Under the pieces are notes generated by a model, which worked only from the letters and a program-made list of their open reading frames with translations, ran no database searches and was not told the DNA's origin. The translations under genes were made by a program, and so were the position numbers. From assembly GCA_016882555.1 (NCBI GenBank), contig VGPQ01000075.1, forward strand, positions 1 through 6,670: a stretch of 6,670 nt of DNA, given 5' to 3'. Source of the stretch: Cyanobacteria bacterium M_surface_7_m2_040 (GTDB lineage Bacteria > Cyanobacteriota > Cyanobacteriia > PCC-6307 > Cyanobiaceae). Of the stretch, positions 4,559 through 6,670 are shown one piece after another. How positions within the stretch are numbered: position 1 is the stretch's first letter; each line of letters starts with the position of its first letter.

Positions 4559-6494
4559 GCCGCCGGCCAAGCTGCTGCCTCTCGCCGCGGCCCTGCTCAG
4601 CCTGGGCTCCAGCGGCCTGGGGGAGCCCGGCTGGTCCCACCCCCAATGGCAGCCCCTCGCCCCCTCAGCCGCCGGATCTGGGGTGCCTTCCAGCCCCACC
4701 GGCTGGAGCCCCGTGCCGGCCTCCCCCGATCCGGCCCAACCGGGAGCCAGCTGGCAGCCCGTGGCCCCCGGCGATCCCGGCAGCAGCGCAGCGCCCCAAT
4801 GGGCGCCGGTGCCCACCGGCGATCCCGCCCTGGCGCCGCCGACCGGGGCCAGCGCCCCCACCAGCGCCGCCGAGGCCGAGGCCGTGTTGGCGGGGCTGCT
4901 GCCCGGCCGGGCCGACTACCTGCCCCTGCTGCGCCTCGGCCCCCTGCCCACCGCCTGGGTGCTGGATGAAAGCCTGGCCCAGCTCAACTTCCAGCAGGTG
5001 AGCCCCGGCGACGGCGGTGCCGCGAGCGGCACCGGCAACCAGAACTACGGCTTCCGCGCCGACGTGGGCCTCTCCAGCACGTTGCTGATCTCGCTGTTTT
5101 ACACCTATGCCGACGACCCGCTCTTCGCCCCCATCCCCAGCCGGCCGAGCCAGCCGGCTAACTACTGGAATGCCGCCGGCGCCAGCCTGCGCGGCCGCCT
5201 CGCTGGCCAGGGCAGCGGCGCAGGCAGCTGGCAGCTGGCAGCCGAGGGATCGCTGGAGTTGTTTGCCGTGGGCAGCGGTTGCGGCGGCACGGTGAGCTGC
5301 GATGGCGCCGGCACCCCGAACATCTTCAACGACTTGGGGCAAACGGTCTTCACCAACAACCTGGTGGGCTCCCTCGCCCTGCCCCTCACCTGGCAGGCCA
5401 GCCGCCAGCTGCAGCTCTCCCTAGTGCCGGCGGTGAGCTTTCTACCCGATTCCCAGGGCGCTGGCCAGGGCGGCGCCGGGGAGTTTTACGGTACCACCAT
5501 CAGCCTCGGCCTCGGCGCCAGCTACCGCCTCGGCAACCAAGTGCAGCTGTTCGGCTCGGCGCTGCTGCCCTTCGGGCCCGGCACCAACGCCTTCGACGGC
5601 GATCTGGTGTACTCCCGCGTGCCGATCCTCACCGCCGGTGCCAACGTGGCGGTGAACCCCCGCATCGGCCTGGAGGCCAGCATCACCAACGGCTTTGGCC
5701 TCAGCCCAGCCACCGCGATCCTGGCCTTGCCCAGCGCGCCCACCGAGCCGATGCTCAATGCGCGCTTCACCTGGAATCCCGGTGCCATGGATTCCCCCAG
5801 CCCCCTCTACACCCGCCGCCAGGCCTCCCTGGCCCTCGGCGGCGTTAGCGTCAACACCGCCCTCACCCCCGCCGACGTCACCCGCCAGCTGTGGCTGAGC
5901 GGCGACAGCCGCGGCAGCGTCAACAGCCAGGTGGGCTACTCGGTGTCGAACGACTTCCAGTTTCAGATCGCCGCGGGCGTGTTCGATGGCATCGAGCCCC
6001 AGAACAACTTCATCCGCACCTACGCCAACGACGGCGGCGGCAACCTGCGCTTCGGCGGCAAGGCGATGGTGTTTCGGCCCACACCGGGCTTGCCGGTTTG
6101 GGCCGCCGGCCGCATCAGCGTGGGCCGCAACAAAGACAGCAAAAAGGGCTACCTCTTCTTCGAAACCATGAACACCTGGGAGGCCACCCCTTGGCTGGCC
6201 CTCCACCTCAATCCCAAGCTGGCCTGGAGCAGCCAGGGCACCCCCTGGGGCGTGGGCCTGGCTGCCAACATTCAGATGGGTCCGAGCTTCCAGCTGATCC
6301 CCGAGGTCAACCTCGTGGCCAGTGATGAGGGCGGCACCAACTGCAGCAACGGCACCCTGGCCCTGCGCTGGCTGGCGAGCGCCTCCACCGCCGTTGACGT
6401 GTACGTCAGCAACGCCGCCAGCCCCCTCGACCTGGGCCAGTTGCTCGGCAACGACCAGGTGCGTGTGGGTGCGCGGCTGGCGTTCAGCTTCTGA
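4551..6494 (+). CDS. Predicted outer-membrane beta-barrel protein of the polysaccharide export operon
   Basis: This is a 647-residue protein of no family I can name. Residues 1 to about 24 are a likely signal peptide (MPRPPAKLLPLAAALLSLGS). Residues 33-97 are a Trp/Pro-rich low-complexity linker of four imperfect repeats. A short helical, Ala-rich stretch (105-125) leads to a long region (about 165-647) of alternating hydrophobic and polar segments with Gly/Asn/Asp turns, such as YGFRADVGLSSTLLISLFYTY and TTISLGLGASYRLGNQVQLF. The C-terminus is VRVGARLAFSF, ending in Phe like the beta-signal recognised by the BAM complex. Cys244 and Cys250 could form a disulfide. The ATG overlaps the PCP stop (ATGCCTAG), suggesting translational coupling. 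The context suggests that it works with the cysteine-free OPX, possibly as the pore partner, as Wzp barrels do with short OPX proteins in Myxococcus. That role is inference. A porin or a Wzi-like surface-attachment barrel are alternatives. Its end overlaps the convergent P450 gene by 11 bp. Confidence -1.
   Translation: MPRPPAKLLPLAAALLSLGSSGLGEPGWSHPQWQPLAPSAAGSGVPSSPTGWSPVPASPDPAQPGASWQPVAPGDPGSSAAPQWAPVPTGDPALAPPTGASAPTSAAEAEAVLAGLLPGRADYLPLLRLGPLPTAWVLDESLAQLNFQQVSPGDGGAASGTGNQNYGFRADVGLSSTLLISLFYTYADDPLFAPIPSRPSQPANYWNAAGASLRGRLAGQGSGAGSWQLAAEGSLELFAVGSGCGGTVSCDGAGTPNIFNDLGQTVFTNNLVGSLALPLTWQASRQLQLSLVPAVSFLPDSQGAGQGGAGEFYGTTISLGLGASYRLGNQVQLFGSALLPFGPGTNAFDGDLVYSRVPILTAGANVAVNPRIGLEASITNGFGLSPATAILALPSAPTEPMLNARFTWNPGAMDSPSPLYTRRQASLALGGVSVNTALTPADVTRQLWLSGDSRGSVNSQVGYSVSNDFQFQIAAGVFDGIEPQNNFIRTYANDGGGNLRFGGKAMVFRPTPGLPVWAAGRISVGRNKDSKKGYLFFETMNTWEATPWLALHLNPKLAWSSQGTPWGVGLAANIQMGPSFQLIPEVNLVASDEGGTNCSNGTLALRWLASASTAVDVYVSNAASPLDLGQLLGNDQVRVGARLAFSF
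4647..4841 (+). repeat. Trp/Pro repeat linker inside the beta-barrel gene
   Basis: The encoded residues 33-97 contain four imperfect repeats, each starting with Trp: WQPLAPSAAG (W33), WSPVPASPDP (W52), WQPVAPGDPG (W68) and WAPVPTGDPA (W84). The Trp residues are spaced 19, 16 and 16 apart. The pattern W-x-P-V/L-x-P followed by a Gly/Ser/Ala-rich spacer is clear. It lies between the signal peptide and the barrel, so it would be periplasmic or exposed. It may be a flexible tether or a binding region for peptidoglycan or a partner; the function is unknown. Confidence -1.
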
Positions 6495-6670
6495 GCCGCC
6501 GCAGCCGCACCCGGATGCCATTGCGGGAGCGCAGCGTCAGCCAGCCCACCAGATCGGGGGCCGGCCCCGGATCGGGCAGCAGCTCATAGCGGCGCACCAG
6601 CTCCGCCAGCACCAGCAGCGCCTCCTGCAGCGCAAACGCCGCCCCCGGACATTTGCGCGGCCCCAGCCCA
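6484..6670 (-). CDS. Cytochrome P450, C-terminal 61 residues (5' end beyond the window)
   Basis: Cytochromes P450 are haem monooxygenases that activate O2 to oxidise organic substrates. Reading the minus strand from the edge, the frame gives GLGPRKCPGAAFALQEALLV, which is the haem-binding loop (GxGPRxCxG) with the Cys thiolate ligand and the start of the L helix. Then come LAELVRRYELLPDPGP and the usual C-terminal beta region WLTLRSRNGIRVRLRRLRS, ending at TGA 6486-6484. Family proteins end in this way about 50-60 residues after the cysteine, so the 3' end is normal and the gene is only cut by the window. The substrate cannot be told from this part. The gene converges on the barrel gene and their ends overlap by 11 bp, leaving no space for a separate terminator. 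No functional link to the export operon is evident. Confidence -1.
   Translation of the reverse strand, partial: GLGPRKCPGAAFALQEALLVLAELVRRYELLPDPGPAPDLVGWLTLRSRNGIRVRLRRLRS

Noticed and set aside
4665..5342. 225-codon minus-strand frame under the barrel gene
   Set aside because: It is an antisense Gly/Ala-rich shadow without domain features.
5442..6521. 359-codon minus-strand frame under the barrel gene
   Set aside because: It is Gly/Ala/Val-rich low-complexity antisense sequence, while the opposite strand codes for a coherent barrel. It also conflicts with the P450 end.
1..6670. CRISPR array, tRNA, rRNA or a complete insertion sequence
   Set aside because: I saw no regularly spaced direct repeats, no cloverleaf-like sequence and no paired terminal inverted repeats. 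The only mobile-element-like item is the decayed nuclease.

Overview
The window comes from a GC-rich bacterium. The best guess is a picocyanobacterium of the Synechococcus/Cyanobium type. This rests on a decayed nuclease of the DUF2887/DUF4351 kind that is common in cyanobacteria, one HIP1 octamer (GCGATCGC), and the style of the polysaccharide-export genes. It is an inference, not a proof.

Left part (1-1110, minus strand). Two broken genes lie here. At the edge is the 5' part of gmd (GDP-mannose 4,6-dehydratase), interrupted by an in-frame TAG at codon 91; the Gmd-like reading continues past the stop to the window edge. Upstream of it on the same strand is a decayed Rpn/DUF2887-type PD-(D/E)XK nuclease gene with two in-frame stops and two frameshifts. 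A palindrome that may be its terminator overlaps its stop codon. Positions 1111-1646 hold no gene I can support.

Centre and right (1647-6494, plus strand). Three tightly packed genes form a likely operon for surface polysaccharide export. The first is a Wza/GumB-like outer-membrane polysaccharide export (OPX) protein with a signal peptide but no cysteine. The second is a Wzz/GumC-like polysaccharide co-polymerase (PCP) whose cytoplasmic tail looks like a kinase domain that has lost its ATP-binding motifs. The third is a 647-residue predicted outer-membrane beta-barrel with a Trp/Pro-rich repeat linker, whose start codon overlaps the PCP stop. My reading is that the PCP and the OPX span the periplasm and the barrel supplies the outer-membrane pore. 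This would resemble the composite OPX/beta-barrel translocons described in Myxococcus.

Right edge (6484-6670, minus strand). The C-terminal end of a cytochrome P450, including its haem-cysteine motif, converges on the barrel gene and overlaps it by 11 bp.

The most notable signals are the composite export operon, the pseudo-kinase tail, a sharp GC dip confined to the periplasmic part of the PCP gene, and the nonsense codon in gmd, a sugar-nucleotide gene that may have fed the same pathway.
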